The notes under the pieces are model-generated. The model saw only the letters and a program-made list of their open reading frames with translations, was not told the DNA's origin and searched no databases. DNA of 64,000 bases from Saccharina japonica (lineage: Eukaryota > Sar > Phaeophyceae > Laminariales > Laminariaceae): assembly GCA_008828725.1 (NCBI GenBank), contig MEHQ01002986.1, positions 62,001-126,000 of the forward strand, written 5' to 3'. A program made the position numbers and the translations under genes. Numbering within the stretch: the first letter of the stretch is position 1; every line of letters begins with the position of its first letter. Below are positions 41,891-54,373 of this stretch, piece by piece.

Positions 41891-44499
41891 ATTTCGTGTT
41901 CTTTATCGGTGCAGTGAAATTTCACACTTGCATATCGTTCCCCTTGTTCCGAATTTACCACGCTGCGGGCTTATGGTGACTTTTTTCCGGGCGCATTTGT
42001 GTGGTCATTGCGACGTCACATAGACGTAAGGGTCCTACCCGTTCGTTTATTACCAGGTTCCCCGGTCCGGCTTACCCGCACGGGCTCTATCCGTTACACG
42101 ATCGGGGTTCCAACCAAACCCCGTTCTTTTTTTCTAACCGGGGATCAAGTTAGCAACGTGTCTCAGTTACCCGAATTTTCTAGCAATATCCCCGCTAATC
42201 GTCAACACAAGCAACCCATCCAGCGCAACATTAGCGCAGGGGTTTCAGTGCATGCTACCCGTGATAACACGAAATGGTAGCTACATGCCTGGCACCTGGG
42301 TACCCTGTTAACAGCGTCTCCCCGTTGTCAGCATGCCTGTGGCTATTTTCAGAAGGCCTTCATGGACGCTAACGGTCCAGCGCAACAACACGTTTACGTT
42401 TTGCAACAACTGCTATGCTCGTAAGTACTTGCAAACTTTGTTCATTGGTTCCATATTTCATTTAAGATGTGAGCGATATCGGTTTGTTTGAGCCCTCGGA
42501 GATCCCTCCACTCAAGAATTAGTGGAACTTGTCCGGGGAGCACGGACTCTTTTCTAGTCATGTATTACTAACAACAGCGCTTGAACTGAAGTGATTTACA
42601 CCAAACAGTGTCGTTCAGACTATTCCGGGTTGATGTGCTTCCTGTTTGGCCCAGTTTGCTCCTGCTTCACCCGCCGACGATGAGGACCTCTTGAGTTAGC
42701 GAATCGCTCATTGAAGCTCTCACCTAGGGTACATTGCCGGGTACCGTTCAACGCATAATGTTCTCAACGTTTTGTGTAATCGAAATGAAACCTATCTCCC
42801 TCTTTGCAGGCCTGCTTGACGACAGTGAACGGGTTCATTTGTTATCTGGGCACCCGGGTGGATGGTGAGCACTGCTCATGTATCATCAAAAGACGGGTTA
42901 CCAACATGAAATTTCAAAACTAATGTCCAGAGGGGTACCCGTTCATGGCGGGCACCCGGCGAAACGCACGACCCTACAACAATGCACATGCACTCCATTG
43001 TAACATGGATCATGACATGTCGTATATAGTACAAAAGCCACGCTCCGCGGGCGGCTGACGCCGCCCGCTACGCTCGCGCAAGGAAAGGGGCAGAAGAGGC
43101 CCATGATGTATAGTGCAAGCAAAAGCACCGACTTGAAAATGCCAAGAGGTTCATGGTAAGAGGTTCATGGTGCACAGGGAAGAAACGGCGGACCTGACAT
43201 GCATGCAAAACATGCTCGGGATGCACATTAGCTCCATGCTCCAGGACAACAAAGAAGCTGTATGATCTAAAAAGAAAGCACAGCAACACGGCTCACAGCA
43301 CAGCGCTGCGCTGCCTGCTGTGGTGCGTGTGATTTGTGCCTTCGTGAGCATGTGTGGTAGTACAACAACAACGAACGGTGGTATATATTACTTCGTACTT
43401 TTATGTATGAAAGAGAAAGCACAGCACAGCTCGGTCGTCAAGTTGTGAAGTGCGAAAAACAGTAAATCAACAAAACTGAGAAAGAAGAAAGACATACACA
43501 TTTGTACGTACGTACATACGAGTATACTCGTACGTACTCGTACTAGAAAAAAAGAAACAAAATCCCATCAGACCCATTGCGTCGCAAACAACAGAAAAAA
43601 GTTTTGACGTCTTTCGCGTTCTGTCAGCCTTCATGCTCCCCGTCCCTCCGCGATCACGTCGCTATCGATTCGGTCCGGGTCGAGCTCTACTGCCTCTCTG
43701 CCCCAGTGAGCCCCGTCGCCCGCCTCGCATGAAGCCCGGGGCTCACCGTGGCCCTCGTTCGCCCGCTCCATCATGATGGGGTTCAAACTGCCGGGGTTTA
43801 TATTTAAATCTTATTTATTCCGATAAATAAGCAATGCTTGATTTCATTTTACACGAACAAACAAACCTTATATTTTCGGTCAATCTGCAGTAGCAACGCA
43901 GCCAAAGCGCCTTCATGCTTCCCTCGTGTCTCGGTGGACACGCCACGCCTAGCCACGAAAAAGGCGACCGCGCTCCTTCCGACCCCCGCTCTACTGGCAA
44001 GCGCCCTCCAATACCCGCGATGGCGCCGGGCTCGCCCGCGCTGCCGTGCTGTCTGGGGACACACACGAACACAAAACTGAAAGAGGAAGAAGCCTCTCGC
44101 CAACTAAAATGTATAGGGAACAAAGAGAGAGAGAATGAGCAAGTAATGAACGGAGGCGGTGTTCGAAGTGGGAGCTCTGAGAGGCCAGGGATGAGGGATC
44201 CCTGGGGGAGATATTAGTAAGTATGTCTATGCACGCCGCATCTACAGCAGACTTTGCAATAACTATTATTCGTGGCTGGAAAGTATATCGTGTGGCGAGA
44301 CACAACCACCGCATCACGGTGTGTTGGACATATTACATTGCAGCACATCCTATACATGCTTTGGAGACCTCGTTTTTCCGCGGATATAACCCTTTCACCG
44401 AGAGTACGCCCGGTTCGCCTAGACATCTTCAACGAAACTATGGCACTTGTAGCCTTCGTGGCGTGCACGCCTCTGTATGCTAGGTGGAAATAAGAAATA
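41891..44499 (+). other. Intermodule region; no gene recognised
   Basis: A perfect 9-bp stem-loop, GCGGGCGGC-TGAC-GCCGCCCGC, lies near 43038-43062. A TCGTACG-rich palindromic patch is at 43505-43545. Open frames of 80-108 codons at 43.8-44.3 kb have no motif and overlap on both strands. Confidence 0.4.
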
Positions 44500-45050
44500 C
44501 CATATGGGTGAGTCAACACACCCAGTCCAGGGATCATTTTCGAGTGCAATAAAGCAACGGAGTATAGGCAAACCCGTAGGCTGTGGCAGGACATTCACTA
44601 TAGTTCAGTACTCATTTAATTGTAGGGGTTGACACATAATCCTACCAAGATACGGACAGAAGCAACGAAAACGAAGTTGCGGATGAGGCGAAAACGTGCC
44701 TACTCGAGTGGGAAAAGATGATACTATTAAATCGTTTCGAGTCCAATCGATGTTCGCCTTGTTCCTAAACGAAGCCAGATTCCAGGGTTGTTTGAAAAAT
44801 ACTGACTCAGTTTACGCGTCCACGGTCTTTGTTTACCACCTACCAGGCGTGATGTTAATGAGTGGTGTGAGTATCTTACTGCACGTAGTTCTAGCCCACT
44901 CCCGAAGCCTAATAATAGGGACCTATTCAGATGGATTGGTGACCGGACTACTGTAGCACTTTTTATGCCATCGGGTTAGGCTCTATTGCATACGGCAATA
45001 TGCTATAGCCGTTCGTTTCACCTGTAGCCTCTGTCTAACTACAGATGGCA
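44500..45050 (+). repeat. Dispersed direct repeat, copy 1
   Basis: Matches 50760-51270 in the same orientation. Landmarks are GGCTGTGG, GAAGCAACGAAAACGA versus GAAGCAACAACAATG, GTGTGAGTATCTTAC, AGATGGATTG and CAATATGCT. Frames are not conserved between copies. Confidence 0.65.
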
Positions 45051-45899
45051 GCAACACGAACCAATTATTCCAAACCACGTATTGGCCGTCGAAACTCGAT
45101 CAGTTAAACTTCAATACTGCAAACGAGCTGAGCCGCAAGCCTACCGAATGATATTGCGGGAAGACCCCCCTGCGTTGGACCATGAGGCCTCTTCTCATGA
45201 GATCCATGATGTACCTATTCGTCAAGGGTTCATGGAAATACGAAAGGAAATTGGTACTGCCTTAATAATCTTGGCTCCAATCAAATCTGTTTGAGGAGAT
45301 TTGACATTAATACACTGGGCGAATCTTGATGAATCAAGCACCGCGCTGCATCATCTGGAGGCCTCTAGAATCGATATAACATTAGTTGACTGGGTCTATC
45401 AAAAGCTAACAACAAACAAAATATATCTCCTGCTCTCTCGGCGGCTTTCTGTCGCCATCATGAACGTTGCGCTTGCTGGACGCATTGCTGGACTGAACGT
45501 TCACACGGTCCGATTAATTATCACTAAAAGCTGAGCTCAACCCACACTCTTTGATAGGTGTACGCCCGATCTGTGGCTAGCTCACACACCCGAATCATAG
45601 ACGCAGTGTGAATCCACCCACTACAGTAGTGTACCGGACATGGCGTATTCACGAACACAGCGTCTACACGTATATCGTTCGAATTGGATTGCCATTATCG
45701 ATTGCTGAGTCGTGATAGAGAGAGAAGCCCCTTCCCTCGGCTAGATGTCTTTATCTGCGGCTTCCTGCAGTACCCTAAGTATCTCGAATTCCCAATATTT
45801 TCGGAATCTCTCTATACTATGATACCGGCCGTGTTTCTAGCTAGTACGGCCTACATTGTCCCGGATGAAAACGCTGTTGAATTATACGGTACCATCGAA
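45051..45899 (+). other. Unassigned interval with small open frames
   Basis: Open frames of 70, 77 and 82 codons lie at 45082-45294, 45301-45534 and 45684-45932 on the plus strand. They have a fairly ordinary amino-acid mix, but no motif is recognised. They could be pieces of one decayed gene. The last overlaps the YR-element terminus on the other strand. Confidence 0.2.
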
Positions 45900-46790
45900 C
45901 CATTCGACTCCCCCAACACCGCCGTAGTGTGAGACTACTGTTTACTGTACTCTTAGTTATTTTCTACCCCCAAACAGTTCCTCCCCTCGGCGGTCTCTCC
46001 TTGGCCACATTTTCCCTTGCAAGCTTACGTTATACTCTTGACGGTGTTCTATGCTATTACGCGTGTATTCCTTGAACGCGCCGGTCTTTCCCTCCTCTCT
46101 CTCTGACGCACTCGTTCTGATATGTTTACCCCCCCCCGAGAGCGTGATCGCTTCTCCGATAGGCAACGACTGCAGGGCGAACTCGTCGGGGTTCGGACCT
46201 TACTTTGCCCCTACCGACGCATGCTACGGTAAAGGTTCAACATTTCTTTTCTGAGGGTGGTTACTTGAGAAGCTCGAAACCCCACCCAAAAACTGGTTTC
46301 GAAGGAAACTAAAAGTGCTACACGATGGAAAATTCTTTGGGCTGGAGTATAACATGAAAACTATTGCACCACAAGAAACGAATTCTGACGATTTTAGTTT
46401 GAGGAGGCCCGTCATTCAGAAAACGTTTCAGCCGAAAAGTGCTACCTCTATCGTAGCACGCCTCTACCTCCTTGAGTTTGTTAAGGGCACGGCCATACCT
46501 ACCATATATTCCTGCATTTCCAAATCGGTACGAGAAAAAGGGAGAATCGTTGGGGAAAACCAGAAAAACATTAAATCAACTCCAACATAAGGGCAAGGAC
46601 ACCGACGCCTGCCCTAAAGCACGACCTCGACCAACGAACCTCGTTTCGAGTCCGCATGCAAGCACCTACAACCTGTTCCTGATCACCCCATTATCCGCAC
46701 CTATACTGTTGATTGTACCCAGTAACACAACGCATAAGATCCATCGTATAGTAGGAGTTCCACATGATTCACAGGAATTTTTGTAGTGGG
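45900..46790 (-). mobile_element. YR retroelement remnant, copy b
   Basis: On the minus strand the recombinase C-terminus is recognisable at 45957-46166 (K-E-Y-T-R-N-S with the nucleophilic Tyr region, then G-R-K at the end). More recombinase-linked DNA lies at 46.47-46.79 kb. Between them (46.23-46.46 kb) is an insertion of the short repeat also seen at 23.77-23.95 kb. The H-x-x-R box is damaged. The terminal B1 starts at about 45.94 kb and continues to 45.88 kb. Confidence 0.65.
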
Positions 46791-46837
46791 ATATGGGACA
46801 TCGGGATGTTTCATGAGCCGCTCGATGTCACTCGATG

Positions 46838-46882
46838 CTTGGGCCGAGTCAGCTCGAGGTTTGGGCCGAGTCAGCTCGATAG
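46838..46882 (+). repeat. Short tandem repeat
   Basis: Two copies of TTGGGCCGAGTCAGCTCGA in direct succession, preceded by a partial CGCTCGATGTCACTCGATG. Confidence 0.8.
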
Positions 46883-46925
46883 CAATGGGAATAACGCATA
46901 AGATAGCTTATGTGTTACTGCTGTC

Positions 46926-47873
46926 ATGAGCCACCACGACGCCTGCCTGCGCGAAATGCGTGTACACCTTGAGAGATCAACCAACACACTAGTGCTACCG
47001 GTGGTGCTATTGGAGATCGCTGGCATCCCGGAGGGGAATCTCAGAGTGGAACAGGCTGTGCGTGCCCATGCCAGGTCACGAGAACGCTGGTATGGAAAGG
47101 ATAAGGCTACTCAGGATTAAGATCTCGGCACTGGAGCTCGAGTGGGAGATCGGACTCGCGGAGGCAGCTCTGCAAGCGTCGTATGCAGAGGATCCTGCCT
47201 TGAATCGATTTTGGTCTTGTCGAGTGCCGGCGATATCAAAGATAATTCAGAATATCCGTAAGGTGCATGAGCTTCAAGCGGAGGTCGTGATGAAAGTTGC
47301 TGAAGATTTAGTTAAATACGAGAGAGAAACGGAGAACAAGGAGAGAGCACGAGGAGAGAATATGCCGCCCCAGCAGCAGCAGCGCGGTCCCAGCAACGCC
47401 ATGTATGAGCCGCAGCTGGTAGACCCGCGTGGATCTGATGGCGAAGGCACTGGAGTGCAGCAGTTGCAGAGGCAGCTGCTCCAGTCGCAACGTCCGCAAG
47501 AGGAGCAGCAGTCAGAGGATTGCTGCGCTTGCCGGAAGAAATTAGCGCAACTGCCGCCGCAGCGTCAACCCCGCCGCCGCAATGGTCGCTGCCGCCGCCG
47601 CCTTCGTTGCCACCGTCGCTGCAGCCATCGTTTCCGCCGCCGACGTCTACGCCACCGCCGCGCAATCCCGGTTTAGCCAAGCTCAGGCCTGAGACTGCGA
47701 GTCTGGTTTGCGCAGGTAAAGAGGAGAGCAAGAGAGAGGGAGTAAGTTATCCGGCCCGAGGAGCCGGAGGAGGGGAGGATATTCGGAAGCCGGGGGAGAC
47801 GTTGCCCCCGAGGAAGGAGGAGAGAAAGAGAGCGAAGGTGGGAGCTGACGGAAGAGTCTGCATCGTCGGCTGA
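46926..47873 (+). pseudogene. Broken gene: coiled-coil, Gln/Pro-rich protein of unknown function
   Basis: Three overlapping open frames appear to be one gene. 46926-47120 starts with ATG (MSHHDACLREM) and has V-L-L-E-I-A-G-I-P-E-G. 47062 to about 47530 has a charged helical region (K-I-S-A-L-E-L-E-W-E-I and V-A-E-D-L-V-K-Y-E-R-E-T-E-N-K-E-R) and then a Gln-rich stretch. From about 47530 the first phase resumes with a proline-rich segment (S-L-P-P-P-P) and a basic end to 47873. Two frameshifts, or introns, are needed. It resembles the gag/ORF1 style of a retroelement but has no zinc knuckle. Family unknown. Confidence 0.35.
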
Positions 47874-50215
47874 GAGGAAGAGGACGGGCGCAAGAGGAGG
47901 CGCTGCCCGAAGCGAGAGAGAGTAAAGGAGAAATGATCACCACGCCGTCAGCAAGGGCTTTTGCCCGCACGAGGCGAGTACGTATGAATTATTTGCTTGC
48001 TGCTGATGATTTCCGTTTTTGAATTGATTTTGTGTTGATTTAAGAATTATGAATCCCCCCGCCGTTAAGATTGAAAATGGAGCATGTTTTGGAATTTTGC
48101 AGGGTGGAACGGAGGTATGACACACAAGCGTATTTGTATAGCTTGTCTCACTGGTTTTTTTCTTATAGAGACTGCTGTAGCTTACACGTACAACTGCAGG
48201 ACAATGGCTGTCTGTTTTGTGGTTGCCTGGTCGGACGCTCTGGTTGGGTACCAATCCACGCACGATTAACACGTAGATTTTGAAAGTGCAATATGAGAAA
48301 CTTATGAAAGAATGAGTTGAACTTTCAGCACTCACACGTACATCATCAGTACTGTATCGCATCAGCACAACCCCCCGTAATTGAATACGAGTACGAAAGC
48401 AGTAATTGTATAGTAGGGCGGGTACAAAAGATTGCACAGAGTTGAGTACGATACTACATCGTATACATCTGGACTGCAGAGTAGCACAACCCCTTTTGAG
48501 ATATGTCCACCCTGCGTTGTCGGGCCTTGTCATGCACAGAACAGGAGGGAGGGAATCTGTATGGTCGTATGTATTGAGCAGGGGTGGGTGTTGACTGCTA
48601 AAATATACGACGGAGAATGTCAATTATGTAGTAAGGAGTTCCATGTACTAATGAGGCATTATGTGTGAGGGGAACATCTACGTGGAATCAGCGGGTCCGT
48701 TACCCTGATATCTACTCCTGCAGTGCTGTTGATGGTAGAGGTATGGGTATGAGCTGAGGAAACACTTGGCACGGTACTGCTGCTGTACATGTTCACTAAG
48801 TCGGAGGATTGAGTGAGATTCTGCGCATACGTACATTCAGTATACGTAATGTGGTCGGTAATTTATGGATCGGACATGGTATAGGGTATCATGTGGTGTC
48901 ATCAGTATGTTGTCGTTGTCAAGTGACCAGTATACAGTGGCATCTAAAGATCATCAAAGTGCGGTAAAAATAGAGATTTGTAGGCTGATACGTATGTATG
49001 AATGCATGAAAAAAGCAAAATACCCGTGACCACGCTGAATTCTGGTCCGCACGATTTGTCCCCTGCTGTTTGTTTCGAGTCTATACCGTCGAAGTGATTG
49101 CTGATTTTACCCAGGGAAATGAGCTGGGTGACCCGAGCTGCAGCGACGCTGTGAGGTCGGAAAGAAAGGCAGCCGCAGCGGAGGCAAAACCAGCAGCAGG
49201 AATGTTTGGGGCATTATTGGGACTGGGTAGGTTTTAGATTTTTGAATGTAATGTGATTGCCATATTCTTACAAACGCTTTCATTGTTTGAGTATTTGCTG
49301 ACCGATTTGCTTTGTGCGTATTGCGTTGAGAGTGGGGCTGTTTAAAATCAAATAATCTCAGTCTATGGCAAATTGACCACGACTGAAGTGACTTTGAACT
49401 GCACCAGAGGGCGCGTTCGGTCGAGATTAAATTTTCTTGGTTTTGAGCTTTAGGTCGTATTCCGCCTTTCTTCGCGTTTGTTACGCGTTGAATCGAGCGA
49501 TAGTGGGTCTGCATACTTGAAGTAATGTAGAATACACGTGGTTGGAGTTCCTGCGGTTACGTTCATATAATACGAGTGGAGTTTGATGTTTCCTGGTTCA
49601 GCTAGGCCCTCTACTGGGTACTAGTATTCCGAGGTAATCAGGGATACTCACGGAGGTTTATGATGGTTTATGAATGGAGTGTTTCTGCCGGTCGTTGCGT
49701 AAGCTTACAGCAACGTATGGGTATGTGAGTTATGAATTCGGAGAATAATGCCGTTTTTCCTTGGCTAATTCTGTGGATAATGCCGTTTTTCCTGGCAATG
49801 AGTTTCGAGAGTGTTCGATGTATCCAGCAAGAGCAACTATGTTTTCGGGTACTGTAGTTTGAACGCCAGATCAATTCTTTGGGAAGAAGTATGTATGCTA
49901 TATCGCATTACCGTCGCGATCTGTGAATCTATGGCGGGGGCAGGGGGTGAAAGGAGACTTTTATCCGGGGGGACGGGGTCCCTCGCGATCTCTGGCATTA
50001 TACCTTTTTCTTAGTTTTTATTTGTTTGGTGTCACCACGTACTGACACAATTTCCATAGTTGCATTGTTTTTGTCCGGGGTTGAGAGAGAGGTTTTCACT
50101 TTTCGTCGGGATGAGTTTCCTGTAGATTTTATGTGTTTTTGGACTTGAGATTGTATAAGTCGTCATTTAAGGATACGTTTTTCGAGTTGCAGATTTGTAG
50201 GGCTGTGAGTTGACT
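47874..50215 (+). other. No gene recognised
   Basis: Short open frames only, none with a motif. A direct repeat AATGCCGTTTTTCCT occurs at 49746 and 49780. 50.0 kb onward is T-rich. Confidence 0.4.
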
Positions 50216-50227
50216 GGAGTTCTCGGC

Positions 50228-50325
50228 TAGTTATTAGTTGGCTGGCGAAGCCAGTCAACTAATTGACTTTGGTTGACTAGTTGGCTGGCGCTGGCCAGTC
50301 AACTAGTCGACTAAAGTCAGGCAAG
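50228..50325 (+). repeat. Paired inverted repeats (GTTGGCTGGC family)
   Basis: Two adjacent hairpins: GTTGGCTGGC-GAA-GCCAGTCAAC, then TAGTTGGCTGGC-GCTG-GCCAGTCAACTA, each with one mismatch. A GC-rich block (50340-50440) of GGAGG/CCGCC repeats follows. Confidence 0.75.
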
Positions 50326-50759
50326 CGAAGCGAGCCAAAAAAAGCCCCCCCCCCGGCCGAGGGGGCCCCGCTGAAGGTGGTCCCGGAGGGCCCGCCGGAG
50401 GCGCCTCCGGAGGATCCCGCTGAAGGCGCCGCCAGAGTAAAAAATTACGCTATTTGGCTTCAGTTTACACACAAAAAGCATGATAAATGGGCCAGGTTTA
50501 TCTCGGGTTTTGATCACGAAACAGATATATTTCTAAACTTCGTCTCAGTTTGTAGGATATTAAAGAGATGCACCAGAAATGTATGGTACATACTCGTGAG
50601 GCAGGTACTGTAGTAGCACATCACCACTGCAAACTAGAAATAGGACACAAAAAAGACTGGTATCGACCAAAATAGACTGGGATCGACACACAACTCAGGG
50701 CAAGCATCGCTCAAACACCCGAGCCAGAGGTGCTCATCATCTAGGTGACACACTTATGA

Positions 50760-51270
50760 CAGAGACATACTTGTATTATCACAGTACCGGTCACAAGAAT
50801 GTAATGAAGAATGGGTAAGCCCGCGGGCTGTGGAAGAATATATACCATATTCCGGTTCCTTTTTTAAATTGTTGGCAATGGTGCATGATGCTACCACGGT
50901 ACGTTGAGAAGCAACAACAATGCTGTCGACTATGGCGCAAACGTGGCTACTCCAGTGGGAATACCGATAGTTTGAAAGGTTTTTCCTAGTCCAATTGCTG
51001 TTCGCCTTCTCCCGAGGAAACGCCAGAGTTCAAGACAGTGCCAAACACACTGACATAGTCTATGCGTTCTAGGTCTTACTAGGTGTCTTGCTGTTGAGTA
51101 GTGTGAGTATCTTACCGTACTACAGTGAGTCGTAGCCCAGTTCCGAATCGCAATGATAATGTATCAAGATGGATTGCTGATTGGACTAGGAGTTTTGATT
51201 CCATAGGCCTGGGGCTCGATTTCATGGAGCAATATGCTGGAGGCGCTCGTTTTGCCTATAATGACGTGTG
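50760..51270 (+). repeat. Dispersed direct repeat, copy 2
   Basis: Counterpart of 44500-45050, with many indels. It is followed by an inverted pair of ATGCTCACCACCATG at 51294-51308 and 51507-51521. Confidence 0.65.
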
Positions 51271-52869
51271 ACCCTATAGGGGTTGACAAAACTATGCTCA
51301 CCACCATGGCTCAAGAATGAAAGATCGAGGAATGTGGGGTAATCACCCTCGGCATTCATAAACATTTGCAGCCAAAACGTGCCACGTGGTACTACGACAG
51401 CCTTTTGGTGCTGTCACTTCCGGGTTACGATTTTGCTGCCAATGTTATGCCTACGCTTACTGCGGTGAAACACCATTATGATACTGATGGTATAAACATT
51501 TGGGGGTCATGGTGGTGAGCATGGTCTGGTCAACTCTTACAGGGTAGCACACTACTATACCGAAATACATACAAAAATGTATATATATACCTAATTTTGG
51601 TTGATGACAGGCTGTTACGCTGTACGGGCACATATCGGATCGTCGCATCACATAGCACCCACACTAGGCGATGCCAGAAACTCTGCTGAGGCGGAGGATG
51701 AAGATCCATTACTGCCACCTCACATCGTTGCAGAAACCTCGGTGCCCGCCCCCCAACCGACTACCCCTAGTCGCCGCCGTCTGCACCCACCGAGCGTGTT
51801 TCACCGGCGTCATTGGCAGCGGGTGTACGCGAGCTACAATTGGACAGGCGACTGTTACGCGTGGTTTGAGGGTTGCGGCTGTCGGTTCGGGCGCCGAAAC
51901 GTGTTTAGGCCGCGCCTTGCGCGCTTGAGTAGAGGGATCGGGCTCCGTCGGAGGCGACGGAGCTAAGGTCAGGAACAGCGCCACGCCGGGAGGGTGGGGG
52001 GAGTCTCTGTACGTAAATCGCGATCTCCCGTACGCCGGTGGATCAGTTGCTAGCTCCACTAGGTGTCCGTACGCGTCTGGTTGCCCATTACGGAGATCGT
52101 TTCGCATGTTGATGTTTTTTCACGAGTGTTTCTTTTAGGGCGTCGAGAGACTTGGATACTTGCGAAGCCTGACTTTCGATGGCGCTGGCCTTGTCATGTT
52201 GCGCGTCGAATAATATTTTCAGTAAACTGGTCATGCGGCGGTATTTGTATCCGTTGCATGTAGAGCTGGAACTACCGGCCACGGCTCCAGTGGTCCCCTG
52301 GGCGTTAAAAGGTATAGCAGAGGTTCACGTAGTGGCAGAAAAGCTCCGGCGGGTCTGCCTACCGGTTTTGTTTGGTGATATTATCTCCGAAAAAACTCTC
52401 ATGCCCTCGCGGGGCCTGGCGAGGTTTTGTGGCTGTGTTTGTGTCTGAGGTACCTCCTGGTGGTGCGATCAGACAAACCGTTGGCCCAGAATTAGCACGT
52501 GGTGCAGCCCGTGATCTGCGTCGCCCGGGGATAACGTGGCGATTTGCACAAACAGCACATACATGGGAATCACGCGAGGGAAACAGCCCCGGCAAGATAG
52601 CGGTGCCTTCTTAGGGCCATAAGGGTGCTCAGGAACATATGGGTCCTGGGCGCGTGGGAACTCGAACGAGGCTCGTGGGCCAAGGTCGTCCGATGAGGCG
52701 ATCTGCAAAGCAATTAACATCGTGTTGGAGTTTGTGCCATGCCTTCCTGGTTTCCCGACCATGCCCCCCTTTTCTCGTATCGTTACGGTAACAGGCAGGG
52801 ACAAAGGAAAATTTGGGGTCGAAAATAACTAAGAGTACGGTATTCAGTAGTCTTACGATACCTCGATGT

Positions 52870-53095
52870 TGGAGGGGTCGAATTGTACCGTGCCATTCCG
52901 AGGCTTGATCATCCGAGTCAACTGTAGGCCGTGCTAGTTAGGAACCCGGCCGATAGTATACTGCGGAGAGAGTAACCCTACAATCGGGTGGTCTTACTCA
53001 GGGAGTTGCAGCAGGCTGCAACAAAGGTATCTGGCCGAGGGGAGGAATCTCTGTCTCCCACGACCCAGAAAACGATAATGACAATGCAATTGCAT
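52870..53095 (+). repeat. YR terminal repeat B1 (copy c)
   Basis: Aligns with B2 at 53465-53700 and with 6946-7175; shares GGGGTCGAAT, TAGTTAGGAACCCGGCC, GTTGCAGCAGGCTGC and CAGAAAACGATAATGACA. Confidence 0.8.
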
Positions 53096-53464
53096 ATATA
53101 TACAATGAAGGGTAGTTCTGAACGTAGACGACGTAACGGCAGAGACTACCGGAGTAACGAAAATGACAGGCTTTATAGGTTGAGAGGATGAGGCTTGTCT
53201 GTATAGGGGCAGGGATAGAGTGAGGTAGGTTGTGGTGATTTGCGGGTACCTGCATGTAGCCTTCTTTGTTAGAAAGGCATCAGGTGCAGGTCATCATTCC
53301 CACGTCGAGTGCAAGCAACGCGACTTTCCTGCTGCAAGTGTTAGCACATGTGGGCCCTTTTTCTGACGCCCCACCCTTCCATTATTATTTTCGAGAGGAG
53401 GGGTGGATGAAAGTAGCCGGGGTCCCGGAATATTTTTTGAATAGTTATTGTTTTTCACTTGAGT
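53096..53464 (+). repeat. YR terminal repeat A2 (copy c)
   Basis: About 370 bp shared with 59820-60235. Landmarks are GACGTAACGGC, GAAAGGCATCA, GTGCAGGTCA, CCCCACGTCGAG-type sequence and AGTAGCCGGGGTCCCGGAATA. Confidence 0.8.
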
Positions 53465-53700
53465 CAGATCGGAAGGGTCGAATGGACCGTATAATTCGGA
53501 GGCTCGGTCATCCGAAACAATTCTAGGCAGAACTGGTTAGGAGCCCGGCCGATATTACAATGGGGAGACAAATACCGTAAAATTGGGTGGTAGAGATACT
53601 CAGGGGGTTGCAGCAGGCTGCGATACAGGTATCTGGCAGAGGAGAGGAGTCTCTCTCCCCCACCTCTCAGAAAACGAAACAAAAATGAATATCGAAAGAT
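53465..53700 (+). repeat. YR terminal repeat B2 (copy c)
   Basis: Second copy of B in direct orientation, completing a B1-A2-B2 arrangement. It is followed directly by module iv sequence. Confidence 0.8.
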
Positions 53701-54373
53701 ACACCTAACACACATTTATCTGGCGTTGCGGCATCGAAACTGTTTGAGTATATCGCATCTACCTTCATATATCTCCGGGTGGGGTAGTCTGCTATGCCGG
53801 CGGCGAAGCATCACCCCTGTCGTCTCCGTTGAAAGCCCCTCTACAGTATCCGACTGCCACTACCATTTTGAACGTTTTACCTTCCAGCCCGTTGAAACCC
53901 ATCTTTGCGGCGTAACGTGACAGTGAGCTCACCTGTGGCTTGCCAAAAAATATGTCTTTTGTTTCTGCCGTGATCGTACCATCACATTTCGTATCAGTTG
54001 GTTGTATCGGTTACAACCTTCCCCATAGAGAGAGCAACCGCTTGACCTCCCTTTTGAAGCGTCGTTCTGGTATTCGTCTTAGAGACCCTAACACTACAGG
54101 CCCGGCGGTTTGTGATAAAACCTCGCTCATCTCAGACTAGGGCCGAGTCGTCAATCTCCTTGGTTTGTAACTCAACATGTCATGTTAGGTCTTCAAGCAG
54201 GGGGAACCGGAAATCGATAACAAATATCGGGAGACAAACCCGAAAAGGAAGGATATCTCTACCAAACCTGTACCGCCGACCATGCAATAACTTCTATACC
54301 TTTCGCAATCGAACGCCGGCAACGCCGGCCGAATTGACACATCTAAAACGAATATAATTGATGTATAACAACC

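Larger units (their letters stand above)
51660..53710 (+). mobile_element. YR retroelement, copy c, with complete 3' split repeats
   Basis: From about 51.94 kb the DNA aligns with copy a from the RNase H end through the recombinase. Recognisable recombinase blocks include L-P-A-T-A-P-V-V-P-W-A-L-K and C-L-P-V-L-F-G-D. The recombinase is broken by frameshifts and lacks a readable H-x-x-R box. The 3' end keeps B1 (52870-53095), A2 (53096-53464) and B2 (53465-53700). Its end abuts module iv at about 53.71 kb. The part before 51.94 kb has a proline-rich open frame (51601-51966) I cannot place. Confidence 0.75.

Noticed and set aside
43038..43062. GC-rich stem-loop as a bacterial-type terminator
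   Set aside because: No T-run follows and the context is eukaryotic.
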